The translations under genes were made by a program, and so were the position numbers. From Datnioides undecimradiatus (lineage: Eukaryota; Chordata; Actinopteri; Lobotiformes; Datnioididae): a DNA stretch of 64,000 nt. The DNA is taken from NCBI GenBank assembly GCA_008933995.1, contig WARS01000036.1:4192419-4256418 (forward strand). Reading direction: 5' to 3'. Numbering within the stretch: the first letter of the stretch is position 1; every line of letters starts with the position of its first letter. Of the stretch, positions 13,850 to 32,983 are shown piece after piece. Under the pieces are notes generated by a model. The model did no database searches, had not been told where the DNA came from, and saw nothing but the letters and a program-made list of their open reading frames with translations.

Positions 13850-14000
13850 ATCTCTATCTCCTTAATCGCGTTAATTAAATTTTCGCGGAATTAATTAGAC
13901 ACAACAGCCATATACAGCCTCCTCGCAGGAGTGAGCCACCGTGGGCATTTTAATGACCCCGTAATTCAATTAACCGCCTCCATCAGCTCCATCATTGATT
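13850..14000. promoter_or_regulatory. promoter-proximal block with clustered TAATTA homeodomain sites
   Basis: High-complexity sequence holding TTAATTAA (13871-13878), TAATTA (13892-13897), TTTTAATGA, GTAATTCAATTAA and ATCATTGAT within about 150 bp, just before the purine tract. SHOX-family and other paired-type proteins bind inverted TAAT sites, so autoregulation is possible. The role is inferred from position and motifs. Confidence 0.5.
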
Positions 14001-14002
14001 TG

Positions 14003-14072
14003 TGGAGGAGGAAGAAGAAGACGAAGAAGAAGAAGAAGAAGAAGAAGAGAGAGAGAGAGAGAAAAAAAAAAA
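14003..14072 (+). repeat. GGA/GAA/GA/A purine tract about 140 bp upstream of the shox start
   Basis: A (GAA)n run passes into (GA)n and then poly-A. From 14023 to 14072 every base is a purine. Such homopurine tracts can form triplex DNA, bind GAGA-like factors and exclude nucleosomes. The length is likely to be polymorphic. Confidence 0.85.
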
Positions 14073-14134
14073 GCTGCTGAAAGTTGAATTCTGCAAAGTC
14101 GAGCCGGCCTGTAATTGCTCAAGACACAGAGATC

Positions 14135-14162
14135 GGGGGGATGAGGGGGTGGGGGGGCCGGG
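14135..14162 (+). promoter_or_regulatory. G-run cluster just upstream of the shox TATA box
   Basis: Four guanine runs (14135-14140, 14145-14149, 14151-14157, 14160-14162) fall within 28 nt on the + strand, ending 14 nt before the TATA box. The spacing fits the usual G-quadruplex pattern. It could also act as an SP/KLF-type GC box region. The function is inferred. Confidence 0.5.
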
Positions 14163-14176
14163 CTGAGGTGGCCGTG

Positions 14177-14184
14177 TATAAATA
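14177..14184 (+). promoter_or_regulatory. shox: TATA box of shox
   Basis: TATAAATA lies 209 nt upstream of the start codon. A CA dinucleotide in GTCACAAC about 30 nt downstream puts the likely transcription start at about 14207. No other TATA box with a suitable spacing is apparent immediately before exon 1. An additional upstream non-coding exon, as in human SHOX, cannot be excluded. Confidence 0.65.
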
Positions 14185-14206
14185 GTGTGCTCTCAAATAC
14201 ACAGTC

Positions 14207-14385
14207 ACAACAGCAGGAGTGATCTCACCTCCTCTCCACCCCTTCTATCTATCGCTGCTGCCAGCCTCCAAAAAACAGCGTATCCGTGAGCAGTGCTGGT
14301 ACTATATAGAGACGGTAAGGTATATACCGACAATTCACCGTGGATTTCCCTGACCAGGACCACTACTGAGCTGACAGAGCCGACC
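14207..14385 (+). other. shox: predicted shox 5' untranslated region
   Basis: About 179 nt from the predicted start to the ATG. It contains no upstream ATG, so scanning ribosomes should reach the 14386 start first. A donor-like GGTAAGG occurs at 14314-14320, which could allow a spliced leader, but no evidence of its use is visible. Confidence 0.55.
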
Positions 14386-22639
<8,254 letters not shown>

Positions 22640-22841
22640 CCCCACCGGGCTGCCCCTCCGCTCGCCTGATGCCCATAATCGCCTCTCACACAAGACTGAG
22701 CCTGTGAAAGGGCCGTGACACTCACAGCTAAAACTAAACTAAACAAAAACACTGAGTGAGAATGAAAGAGAGGAACACATACAGAGAGGGGGGAGAGAGA
22801 GTGTGTGTGAGAGAGAGAGGGGGAGAACAGTGGAGGAAGAA

Positions 22842-22847
22842 AATAAA
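22842..22847 (+). terminator. possible proximal poly(A) signal in shox 3' UTR
   Basis: AATAAA in a purine-rich context about 200 nt after the stop. There is no clear downstream GU-rich element, so it is weak. It would give a much shorter 3' UTR without the miRNA/PUF sites. Confidence 0.25.
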
Positions 22848-25014
22848 AAAGGAGGAGGGAGCGAGAAAATTGTCACAAAACCAGCTGCCAAAACAAACCA
22901 CTTGTAGAGAACGGTAATTAAATACCAATGAAATCACCTTTTACTTTTCGCCCCAACAGGCAGGACTTCTGCGGGGCCAGTGGCTCAGTCCACTCCAGGC
23001 ACAGATCACATCCCAAGGACCGTACAAACACATGTGGATGTCTGTCTGAGGGCCAGGCCGGGGCCCGTCAGACCAGAAGACGTTAGAACAAAGCAAACTG
23101 GCAAGGCAGCAGCAGGGCCAAAAGCAGAGCCCCGCTGACGCTGACTGCCGCCATGTTGACAATGCAGAGGGTTGAGCATGAGGGGAAACAGACCCAAACA
23201 CCACCCCACCGAGGCATTGGAACGGCTCTCACCTTTCCGCCACCCCTCCCTCATTACTCCCCCTCCGTCCCACCCTCACTAGAAAAACGAAGATAAAAGA
23301 AAGCATTAACAAAAAACAAAACAAAAAAAAAGGCCATATTTGTCTCCAACCACTGTGTTCCCTGCTGCTGCCAAGTGCATGAGCTCTTTTGGAGGACCGT
23401 TCTGGGACTGGCCCTCCGTCCACACCTGACATAAACGCTCGACAACTGTTTTTAACACTGCCATTCTACATTGCCCGCAAACCCCCCGTACGCCCACAAA
23501 GTGAGCGGCCGCCATTACCGGTTTGATACCCTTCTTCTCACGGACTCGTGCTGTAACAAAAGCAACAACTCATTTTTCCTGCGCTGCACAGGGGAGAGGT
23601 GTTACCCCCGCGTTGCTGGGCATGTGTCGGCTCGACTCGGTTTGCGTTTCTCCTCGCAGGCGTGCTCTCTCTCTCTCTCTGTCTTTATTTCTTTCTGTTT
23701 ATTGTGTTGTATCCCGGGTAAAGAAGTGAAGATAGCCTTTGCACTTCAGGTCTTGTATGTGGGTGTTTACAAATGGCACTACAAGCAGATACTACTTTAC
23801 TAATTAAAACGGGGTGGGCGGGCGGGAAGGGTTTGATATCGTGATCGGCAAAAAGGACATCTATCTTGGATAAAGGGTATAAAAGTGTTTTTTTCTTCTC
23901 TTTTTTTTTTGGTAATTTCTGAAATTAAGAAGAAAGCATCAGTCAAACTGAAATGCAATGGTGTGCAGTTTAAGTGCAATACTGTAAATAGCAAAAAAGT
24001 AAAAACAGCTAGCAGTTAATCCTCGACGATAAAGAGACCCAATGATCCTTCTGTTGTTTTTCATGCACTGTTGGAGTGTTGAATTTCTTCGCCAAACACA
24101 CCGGTTTTTCTACGGCAGTGTGTATTTTATTGAGTTCGAGAAACGTCACTCATTACCAGGTGCCATAATCCTACGTAACCTCCTATGTATCCCAGCTGTT
24201 TCGTACACATCAGGTGCATTTGTCAGCTGTTTCGAGGAAAACATGAGCACATTTTTGGATGCTGCAGAAATTAGGGTCGGGTTCAAAGTGATTAAAAGAA
24301 AAAAAAAAAAAAAAAAATCTCTTCGCTACTCTACTAACATTAGGAGTCATTTTGCTTTTGGATATCGGAAAACGTTCCCGACAAAATCATCCAATCAGCA
24401 CTGTAATCCAAACCAAGCGTTTGTTTACAATACGATTAGCTTAATTCTGCATGTAATATGTGACATTTCACCGTTAATTTTCCAAATCCTTCAGACTGCA
24501 TTGGAGCAAATTGTCCCGGATTGACAAAACAGAACATTTGGGGTTGTTTTGGAATTCAGAGCTGATTTTGACCATTTCAAACACTGCTGTCAGAGCTGCG
24601 CCAAACACGTCGATCTGCCCGAGATCTATGTACCTCTAACAGTCTCCAAAAACATTTTCTCTGCTAACAGACCTCCATTTAGAATCGTTTATCTATGTCT
24701 CCATTTTAAATTAAGCATATTGGTGTTTTATTTATTATTTTGTCTGAAAGTCTATGAAAGATGAAATAGTTGAACTTACAAGTGTACATTTTTACATGGC
24801 TTTGCATTTATTTTTGTATGTTTCTTTTGGTTTTTTGTTTTGTTTTTTTGTTTTTTTGGTTTTTCTTAAGTGTTAAATTTGAATTAGGAGGTGTGGCTGT
24901 AGTGCATTGTTTGCCGAAAAAAAAGAAAAAAGAAAAAAAATGTAGCGTGTCCGAGTTTACAGACATTTCAGGGACGGTTGAACTGAACAATACTCCATGG
25001 AATTTGTTGTACCC

Positions 25015-25020
25015 ATTAAA
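25015..25020 (+). terminator. variant poly(A) signal ATTAAA in distal shox 3' UTR
   Basis: ATTAAA, the commonest variant of the poly(A) hexamer, lies 117 nt before the canonical AATAAA. It could give an alternative end. Confidence 0.4.
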
Positions 25021-25131
25021 ATGATTATCATTTCATATGCACGCATGCCTAAACATGAATCATCGTACGGTTTGTTTTTTCCCCTTTTGATTCACAAAAT
25101 ATGAATGTACATCTTGTACAAGTAAACTATC

Positions 25132-25137
25132 AATAAA
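25132..25137 (+). terminator. shox: probable main poly(A) signal of shox
   Basis: A canonical AATAAA, followed by ATATTTGTACTTGAG and then a GU-containing stretch (TTTGTGAGCTGG, about 25180). This is the usual layout of signal, cleavage site and downstream element. It is the last good signal before long sequence without coding signs. Confidence 0.6.
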
Positions 25138-25155
25138 GTTATAAATATTTGTACT

Positions 25156-25903
25156 TGAGTTTTTAAAATACTTTCACGACTTTGTGAGCTGGAAAGGGGA
25201 TCTTTGGCGCACAGAGGTTGCTGTGGAAATGTGACTGGGTGGACACAAAAAACACAAACAAGAGCGCAGTCTGTGGAAATGTCTTGGAAAGACAGAGGTA
25301 ACCACATATTCGAGATAATAACGGCAGATTGGGCTAATCCTCCTCCCCAGTGTTCAGATTCACGCTCCCTGCGTGTCTCATAACGCGTTGTGGCTGATGC
25401 TCAGCAACTGTCTCAACCTGTGGATCAATATCAATATCGGTCTCGACTTGACATTCACGCAGACTCCATGTTGGCCGGCCCGGCTCATCACATCCAATCT
25501 GAGCGGCGCAGCAGCACGGAAAATTGAGCTGCGATAAAATCCAGATGCAAGCCGAATCTGGAGCCCCCCCCCCCGCACGGCACATCTCTCTGCCTGCGTT
25601 CGTCAAAGTGACACGGATAGGATTGGTATGGAAAGTGGGGCCGTAATGTCGTCAAATAGGAGCAAGATGGCTGTAACCGGAGTGGGAAGCCTTTAAGTGT
25701 GGAGGGGAAAATAGGAGGCAAGCGAGAGATTTGAGGGATACTGTATATATGACACGTAATCTTCTTTGAGCTCAGTGCTCAAACGGGATCTTTTCTCCTT
25801 GTTTCAACGGCAATTATTAACTTTGAGCAGATGACATGCCAAGGTCAAGAGTTAGCGTGTGTTCATCGGGATCTACATTTGAAGTCAACCCCCCCCCTTA
25901 CCG

Positions 25904-25941
<38 letters not shown>

Positions 25942-26039
25942 GCACGTAAATCCAGGCACAAACACACTCGCATGCTCCCTCCACTTGTTCTTCCCACACA
26001 TACTAAATTTTGCACATCTAAAATGTTTTTTTTTTTTTT
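25156..26039. other. sequence downstream of shox, no gene
   Basis: No coding signal. It contains a C run at about 25565-25574, a (CA)n microsatellite (25905-25936), and a poly-T run near 26025-26040. Confidence 0.65.
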
Positions 26040-26480
26040 TCAAGTGTATTAAGTACCTCTGGGAGCTTAATTCCAGATGTGTGTACACAAAGTAATTACA
26101 CCATGTGGTATAGTGGCCTATTGTCTGGACCCCATGCAGGAATTAGCCCAAATGGCGTCCTGTTGAGTGCGGTACCCCCTGGAAGGTCGCTGCGCGTTTA
26201 ATTTGTACCTCTTTGCTCATACATCAAGATTGAGTGATATAGTCGCAGACTGATGGCTCCGTATTTACCCAGTGACCCCTCCGGCTGGGACCTGCTGGGC
26301 CAGGTCTGGAAATAACAGCATCCTTTTATGTGTACTAATAATTAGCATGGCACACACGGCCATCCATCAAGCACCAATGAGCCATGGCTGCTTTGTCAAC
26401 ATGTTCAAGCACATAACTCTGTTTATGTTGGCCGCGAGTAACAAATACACAATAATATATTAATAGCGTGTGTGTGTGTG
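26040..26480. promoter_or_regulatory. candidate regulatory block about 1 kb downstream of shox
   Basis: A high-complexity block bounded by poly-T and a (GT)n run. Motifs include GAGCTTAATTCC, AAGTAATTACACC, GGAATTAGCCC, CGTTTAATTTG, TACTAATAATTAGCATGG and AATAATATATTAATAG. A short direct echo is present (GGCCATCCATCAAGC and GAGCCATGG around 26360). It is the closest such block 3' of the gene. Function is inferred. Confidence 0.4.
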
Positions 26481-29400
26481 AGAGTGTGTGTGGTGATACT
26501 AAGGGGTCTGCCGTGCTTGCTGTTACATCTGTTTTTATTGCTGATGAGTTCTTGCTTTTTCTCGTTTCTGAATGCATTTGTTGGATTTGGAAGCGAATCA
26601 GAGCTCATTCCTCATCGCCCCGACTTATAGTTTTCAAATAACTTTAATACGTTTTATGTAATCGCCTCATCGAGGTTGTCTGCCTCTAAATCTCCGCAAG
26701 CTCGGACTGCACAACATGCGTGTTGCAGGAGAGGTCTGAGCCGCCTATCAGAGGTCAAGTGCTCAGGGGTCACGTGAAAATAGTTTTTATCACATTTCAT
26801 TCTCATAATCCTCTTTGAAATGTCACACACAACTATGATCAGACGGAATGTGAGCTGTCGTAGCCTCAGCATAAAGCCGCCGGTGGTGCGAAACGACAGC
26901 ACGGGCCTGAGAAGACGGCGAGCATTCCGCACAAAGACACGAAGTTGGAGCTTTTGTCATTCCCTATCACAATAACTCGAGGGGCTACTTGCAGCCACTC
27001 CGAAAAGAGGCGTTTATTTGGTTTAGCTGAGAGTTTTTTGGTGAGCCAACTTTGTGGTTCTTAAATCCCAAGTAAATCCTGTTCCGGCAGTTTCAGTTGT
27101 AGCTTGAAGTGAAGCCACCCAGAGAAACCTCAGCTGAAAACAATCGAGCTGAAGTGCTGAAGTCACTACGGTCGGCCGAGGATCAAAGGCCGCCTTTCAT
27201 CCCGGTTTGTTTGGGCTAGACTTGGGTTTGCTTTGTCGGCTAATGCTCATAAATGTATCTGGAGTCATCAACAGTGCAAAACTATATTAAAACTAACATT
27301 TTAAGTCTGGGTCAACACTTTGTCTCTTTTTGTGCAGCTGAGGTGGAAAGTGTCAAGAATTCAAACTTAGAAAATTGAGGAAAGGAGGAAAAAAAAAAGG
27401 GGCCGGGCATTAAGTTCACATTCCGTTCAGCCGTTTATGTTACACTCATTAGCAGTTTATTTTCAGATCAAGCATTCGCCTTGTGTTGTTGCAATCCGAG
27501 TCGGCTATCTAAGAAAAACAAAAAATTTTCTGTCCTATTGCGGCGTAATGTCCCATCAATTTGCAGTCATTACTAAATGCATCAGCTCCGTCTGTGTGAC
27601 TGCAGAGACGCAGGGCATTTTCTCAAAAATAAATATGAAATTAAGAATAATTTAAGTTTAATCTTGACTTTTTTTTAATCAACCTCCATTACACAAATGT
27701 ATTTAACGCACACATTATGATCTCCTCTGCTTATGAATAGCTGTGGTGACGTAAATGAGAGACGTAGTAAAAGATATTGAAATATCTGCACGGTGGCGGT
27801 GTTGAGGTCGCTCTGAGCGAAATGTTTTGGTTTGTTTTAATCTTCTGGGCTTCTCCGTTACCGAGTGTTGTTGCAGCTCCATCCAGTGGGCTCAAAGTAT
27901 TTCTGACCCGAGCTTCTCCACCGTTCTCCTCGTGTATGTCTCTCTCCCACTCTCCCTCCCTGCGTCTGCGTGCCGGAAGGATCCACTCAGGAGTCGGGAA
28001 CAGAGTCAGACCAAAGACGGGGGGTCACGCGGCGGCCGAGTCAGAGTTTACTCTCCGTTTAATCACAGCAAAAACAATCAAACGAGCTCGCCTAAATAAA
28101 GAACGTAATGGATTCATCCAGGTAGCTTTTTTTTCCCCAAGTCCCAGTATCACAGCCTTTACCGTCATTAAAGTAACATTCACTTAAGAAAATTCCAGAT
28201 TTCGCCGACGATATTTTGACAGGCCGCAGCACATAAATAATGAAATGAATCATGGCTGAATTCCATGTAGCTGCTTCGCTTTCAGGCTCCCGGTACTGTT
28301 CCTGCTGCCTCACTGTCACGCTGTCATGGCTAACTGGGACACTTGAACAGAACAGAGCCACCGCTGAAGTTATCAGAACACCTTCGCTTCTCCTGCGAGT
28401 CAGCATGTCTGCTGTTAAAAAGGGTTTATTGGGAAAAAACTCCAGATGCGTCTCATTTCCGATCTGCGTTGAAACCATCTGTTCATTTACTTAGATAAGG
28501 AAAACACAATTTGGTGGAGTGGAAAGAGTTTTACCGACACTGGCGCATATGATCACGCGCTATTAAAATGCAAAATCTGAATTTTCCATGGGTGAAATTG
28601 TGACTTTAAAGTGCCTCCTTGCCTCATGGCATTGTGGGTAACCAACAATGTGTATAATACAAACACCTGCTTGGTAAAAAGGTAGAAATGATAAGAGATA
28701 AACAAAGTAGCATGCATCCCTGCAAGCACAGTCGCTCAATATTCTTAATTAGTATCCTTAAGCAGATAAATATTCCATAATTACTAATCATGTATTTCAA
28801 AATAACAGCTCCCTCATATGTCAAAAGGACACTAAGTTGCTGCCCGATGGCTGCTGATCATTTTTGTGCCGAATGTGAATTTATGTCATTTTCGATGAGC
28901 ACAGTCGTGGCTGAAATGCAAACAACTTTGCCGCGCGAGTCGACGAACCAGCCTCAGAGTGATGACATTAGGCATCAGAGCCTTGGCTCTCATTCTCACT
29001 GACAGTTGCTCATGTTCGTAAACAGTCTTTGAACTGCCCACAGTCACTGAGAACACATGAACTCGATTGTCGAGTGACTTTCAAAATAAAAGCGCTCCAT
29101 TTTGAAGAAATGAAACATTCCTGATGAATGATGCATCAATGACGCATTCTTCTTTTTTCTTTCTCTCTTTTTTTTTTCAACAAGGCAACATGGTGAATAT
29201 GGTACAAATAAACATTCAGCTGCAGCTTAAAACCATAATTCATTCTGAAATGTCCTCCATTGAAGTGCTGAGTAACAAACACTTCACTTAGAGCTGTTTT
29301 CAAAAATATTCCTTCCTTTTTAAAATGTCAAATCTCTTTACTGGAGTCGTCTTCAAAGCTTTTTTTAATTACACAGCTTCAAACCAGTGTTTAGACAACA

Positions 29401-31404
29401 AATTCACCCTGAGAAAATAATCATTGCATATTAATGTGATCAATAATCCCAAACCAAACAGCAGTTTTATTTCCAGCCGGGCTGCCTGTTCATCTGAGCT
29501 GCACCTCCCTGCAGACACCACGCACCATTCTGCTGCTGCGCGGAGAAGTCAGTCGATAGCGTTTGGCTTGGATGCGCAGACAGTTTAGGTTATGCTCATA
29601 TTTACAAAAAAATTAATCTAAATGGGAAAGCAAATATGATTAAGTTGGGAAATTGAACCAGATGTCAACAGTAAACGTTTGCGAACCATCCCAACAGACC
29701 ATCAGAGTAAATTCCAAGGCTATTAGCTTTAGTTAGCTCGGATCGCTGGAAGGTCTCATGTTCACATTCCTCATCTCAGCGTGTGTTTGTCCATAGCGAT
29801 GTTTTAATTGCGTTTGTCACAGCGAGTGAATTAAGAGATTGGTAAAGTGAGCCATTAAACACTTTGTTACTAAGGGAAAATCAGAGGAAAGAGGAAAAAC
29901 ACTCCTGAGTAAATATATCAAATAGGTTTTCTCATGAGAAACTGGACAGAGTTTTCTAATGCTGTGCCAGACTTTTCGTGTGACTCCATGAAAGCGCAGA
30001 ACAACTTTCCACGTCTTTATTTTGTGGCTTGTTATCACTCTCAGTCACCCACAGTGGTTTATGCTAATCTGGACTAAGGCGGAGCAAAGGTCGCTAAAAT
30101 TATTTCTCCTTTTTCAGCGCTCCGCTTGGAGATCGTTGTGAAGCGTTTTGTTTTGATGTGGCTCAGCAAAACATCTGCTCGACGAAGAATTAGCTCTGGT
30201 GCGGTTCCAAAGCCGGGGAAAAAGGCTTCGCACCTTGTTAGAAGATTCCACTGCTGACAGGGAGGCCATTGACAGGGCTGTCTGCGTGAGACTGGTTTGT
30301 ATGATACGACAAAATGAGCGGATGACACAAATCACACCTCGACTCTGATCTGTTTTTCTTTTTGTCCACATTTGCCCCACGTGGTGTGCATATATCATAT
30401 CTCTGTATACTGAGAAATAAAGACATCTGCAGAAACTATGTTTGGGATTACTCCTCCCACTGATGCTGCATTAGAGGTCGAGATAATGTTTCTGAGACAT
30501 TATGCTGTTTGACAAGATAATAAGACTTTTTATGTTATGCACAATGGGCTTGTATATCATATTTTATCAACATAATGATGACATGTTCATTAAGATATCT
30601 TGTAAATTGTTGATAATGAACTCGTCAGTAAAACTGGTGACATATTTCATTGTCAGAGCACTGGCAATATGATATCTGCTCCTCAGATTTGAAGCATTCA
30701 TTCATTCATTCGCTCATTGTTTTCTTTAGGTATTTGCAGGCTGCAGGTTTAAGTTTAAGAAAGATGTTACTCTTTTGATTTGTTTGATGCAAAAAAGTGA
30801 CTTAGAGCACAGAAGAAGATGCGTTTACTGTACTAACTTTTGATGGAAAAGCACAGTGTTTTCTCAAACCTGCACCAGGGTGCTTTTGTTGCCCGAACCT
30901 AACCAGATGCAAAACGTGAACCTCGCTCCCTGGGGTCAAAGACCTGCGCACGGTATGTTCATCATCCGCCAAGAAGACAGGTCACAGTGTTTAACTCACT
31001 TGAAAAGATACATTTCTCATCACAGGAAAAGAAGTGAGTAGTATGTAAACGCAATTTTTAGAGGGTTTTCTCATCTCATTTCATCTCATCTCATCTCATC
31101 TCATCTCATGGCTACAAGCCATCCCACAATGCATCTCATCTCAGCGAGCAGATAAAAAGACAGGCCTGGGTTGCGGTGTGTCCTCTGCAGGGTGGCTGGG
31201 AGGAAATTTGGGAGGAAGGAGCCTTACAGATTCAAGGCAATCAGACAGAGGGTGAATGTTAATGAAAAAGCAAACAGCCCCACCACTGCAATTTGTGCTG
31301 GAAAACATGTTTGAGCAATTGCCGCGGCTCTGTACTCTGCTCCGTTCGCCCAGCAAACAAGGAACACTTCAGGGAAAATAATTATCTGTCATTTCCAGTG
31401 TGAG
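26481..31404. other. downstream gene-free sequence
   Basis: No gene supported. Frames such as 27777-28187 have no domain resemblance. A short (TCATC)n tandem run covers about 31072-31118. Parts of 26560-27300 and 29000-29480 are high-complexity and could hide further regulatory sequence, but I see no distinctive cluster. Confidence 0.55.
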
Positions 31405-31490
31405 GGTCAAATGCATTTAGATGCAAATGAAAACAACTTCCGGTTTTGGAGTCTGGCTAATGAATGCAATGTATGAATGCAAATACGGTG
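31405..31490. promoter_or_regulatory. POU octamer-like cluster
   Basis: Two perfect octamers ATGCAAAT (31421-31428 and 31477-31484) lie in an 80-bp interval. An octamer-like ATGCATTT (31411-31418) and GAATGCAAT (31463-31471) lie beside them. Octamers are bound by POU-domain factors. Whether this is functional is not known. Confidence 0.4.
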
Positions 31491-32619
31491 CAGAAAACAT
31501 TTTCACCGTGATCAAAACTATGCGATCACTGGGAGCGTGTTTGAGAAACTAACGGGCAACTTTGTGCCAAGTTTGGGTTTCTTAGACTAAAAAGGGGACG
31601 AAGCGAAGGTTGAATGTGTTCTTTAATGGAACAACTGCGGTGTAGAACCACGGGCAGCCTGAAATAAAGATGAAACAGCAAAGAACCAAATGAGTGAAAC
31701 CAAATTTCACCTTTTTGCATGAGTCATTTAGCACGAGTCCTCCGCTGCAAATCCACAAAGAGATTTAAGTGTGGATGAACAGATTAAGCTTTTGAGTCTC
31801 TGGTCTATACCCATACTTTTGAAGGCCACAAGGTCAGACCTGACTGAGTGAATTCAGATTTTTGTCCTCAGGGAACATTTGGGTTGTAGGAAATGTGATT
31901 TACATAAAATATGGTCGGCGGCTCTCTGTGTGCAGTAATGAAAAATCACTGAAGCTTTCAGGAGAGCGCACCAGTCTGATATGGGCCGGTGTTGATATCT
32001 GAAACCTGAAAAAGACTAAAACTGCAGCCTTTCCAGCAATTGTTCCTACGACAGAAACTGCAGAAATGTAGAAAGCGATGGCAATAATCTGACAGTCACA
32101 CATTCAAAGGTAGACAAATATCGTCTGTAGCCCCTCACTGACAGAATTGACTGTATCGCCTTACAAAACGTGACCTTGTGAGTGAACAGGAACAACTGAA
32201 CAATTGTTCCCGATGTCTAACGTTCAACTACGATGTAGCTCAAAATCTGCCAAATGGTAACAGAGCATTTATCAAGGGATCATACAAAAATTCATTCAGG
32301 TTGGGGGCTGAGCTTTTTGGCTCACTTGTTGAAAAAGCAAGACCATCCCCAGTGCAATTATGAATATTTTCTTTAAAGCCTCCCCTCGAGAAACAAGAAT
32401 GCAACACCCACCCCCAGTATTTCAAAACAACATAACACCAATGAACCCGTTTGGCCATTAATAATTAATGGATATGCACATATACGTTGTGCATAGAGTA
32501 TACTGCCAAAATATGTCACTTCATACAACATTCTTTTTTGTTTTGAATTTTGATTTGGCTTAACTTTATTGCATTTCTGCTTTCTCTTGAGAAGAAATGA
32601 AGGTAGGAGCTGATCCGGG
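31491..32619. other. downstream gene-free sequence
   Basis: No gene, RNA or repeat recognised in this stretch. Confidence 0.55.
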
Positions 32620-32983
32620 GCAGAAGTATTCAGATCTTATACTTAGATCAAAGAAGCAATAGCACAGAGTAGAGAGGCTCTCCTGCATTAAGTCCTGCAA
32701 TCGACATTATGCTGAGGTCACATACATAATGACAATGACAATATACTTACAGTACGATATGAAGTCACTATGCAGAAAAATGAGTAATGCTGGTTATACT
32801 CTTGGGTTATACGCATCATGTTGCAGTTGGTAAAGATAAGGCTTATTTTAACTAATTCATATACATCAGAATAGTTGAATCTATAATGGCTAATAAATAA
32901 TATATAAAAATATGTGCCAAATACCTTAAAATTATACCTGAGTACTGTACTTTTGGTGAGTGTATTTAGTTGATTTCCACCAC
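32620..32983 (+). mobile_element. diverged hAT-like non-autonomous DNA transposon copy
   Basis: It begins GGCAGAAGTATTCAGATC and ends TATTTAGTTGATTTCCACCAC. This fits a non-autonomous element I recall as common in percomorph genomes, with ends CAGTGGTGGAAAGTAAC and its complement. The CAG-G type end suggests the hAT group, but that is from memory. Interior landmarks are ATGCAGAAAAATGAG, ATGTTGCAGTTGGTAAAG and GAGTACTGTAC. It is heavily diverged, so the insertion is old. A related partial copy lies at 55740-55985. Confidence 0.6.

Larger units (their letters stand above)
22640..25155 (+). other. shox: shox 3' untranslated region
   Basis: About 2.5 kb from the TGA to just beyond the last strong poly(A) signal; the exact cleavage site is not visible. 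It includes a purine-rich stretch at 22755-22865, a poly-A tract near 24300-24317, and T-rich sequence at 24800-24870. It also has an 8-base GTGCAATA (23974-23981) followed by a Pumilio-type TGTAAATA (23983-23990). Frames open within it (for example 24042-24524) show no family resemblance and are probably non-coding. Confidence 0.7.

Noticed and set aside
14293-14385. In-frame extension of the shox reading frame upstream of the ATG
   Set aside because: It begins at GTG, not ATG, and a TGA at 14287 closes the frame. The 14386 ATG has a strong Kozak context and matches the family start.
24042-24524. 160-codon open frame downstream of the shox stop
   Set aside because: It lies inside the 3' UTR and includes a poly-lysine run from a poly-A tract; no family resemblance.
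27777-28187. 136-codon open frame on the + strand with a hydrophobic start
   Set aside because: The apparent signal-peptide-like start is not followed by any recognisable domain, and overlapping frames are open too.
31072-31118. (TCATC)n tandem run as a possible CRISPR-like or satellite array
   Set aside because: It is a short pentanucleotide microsatellite with no spacers and no larger unit.
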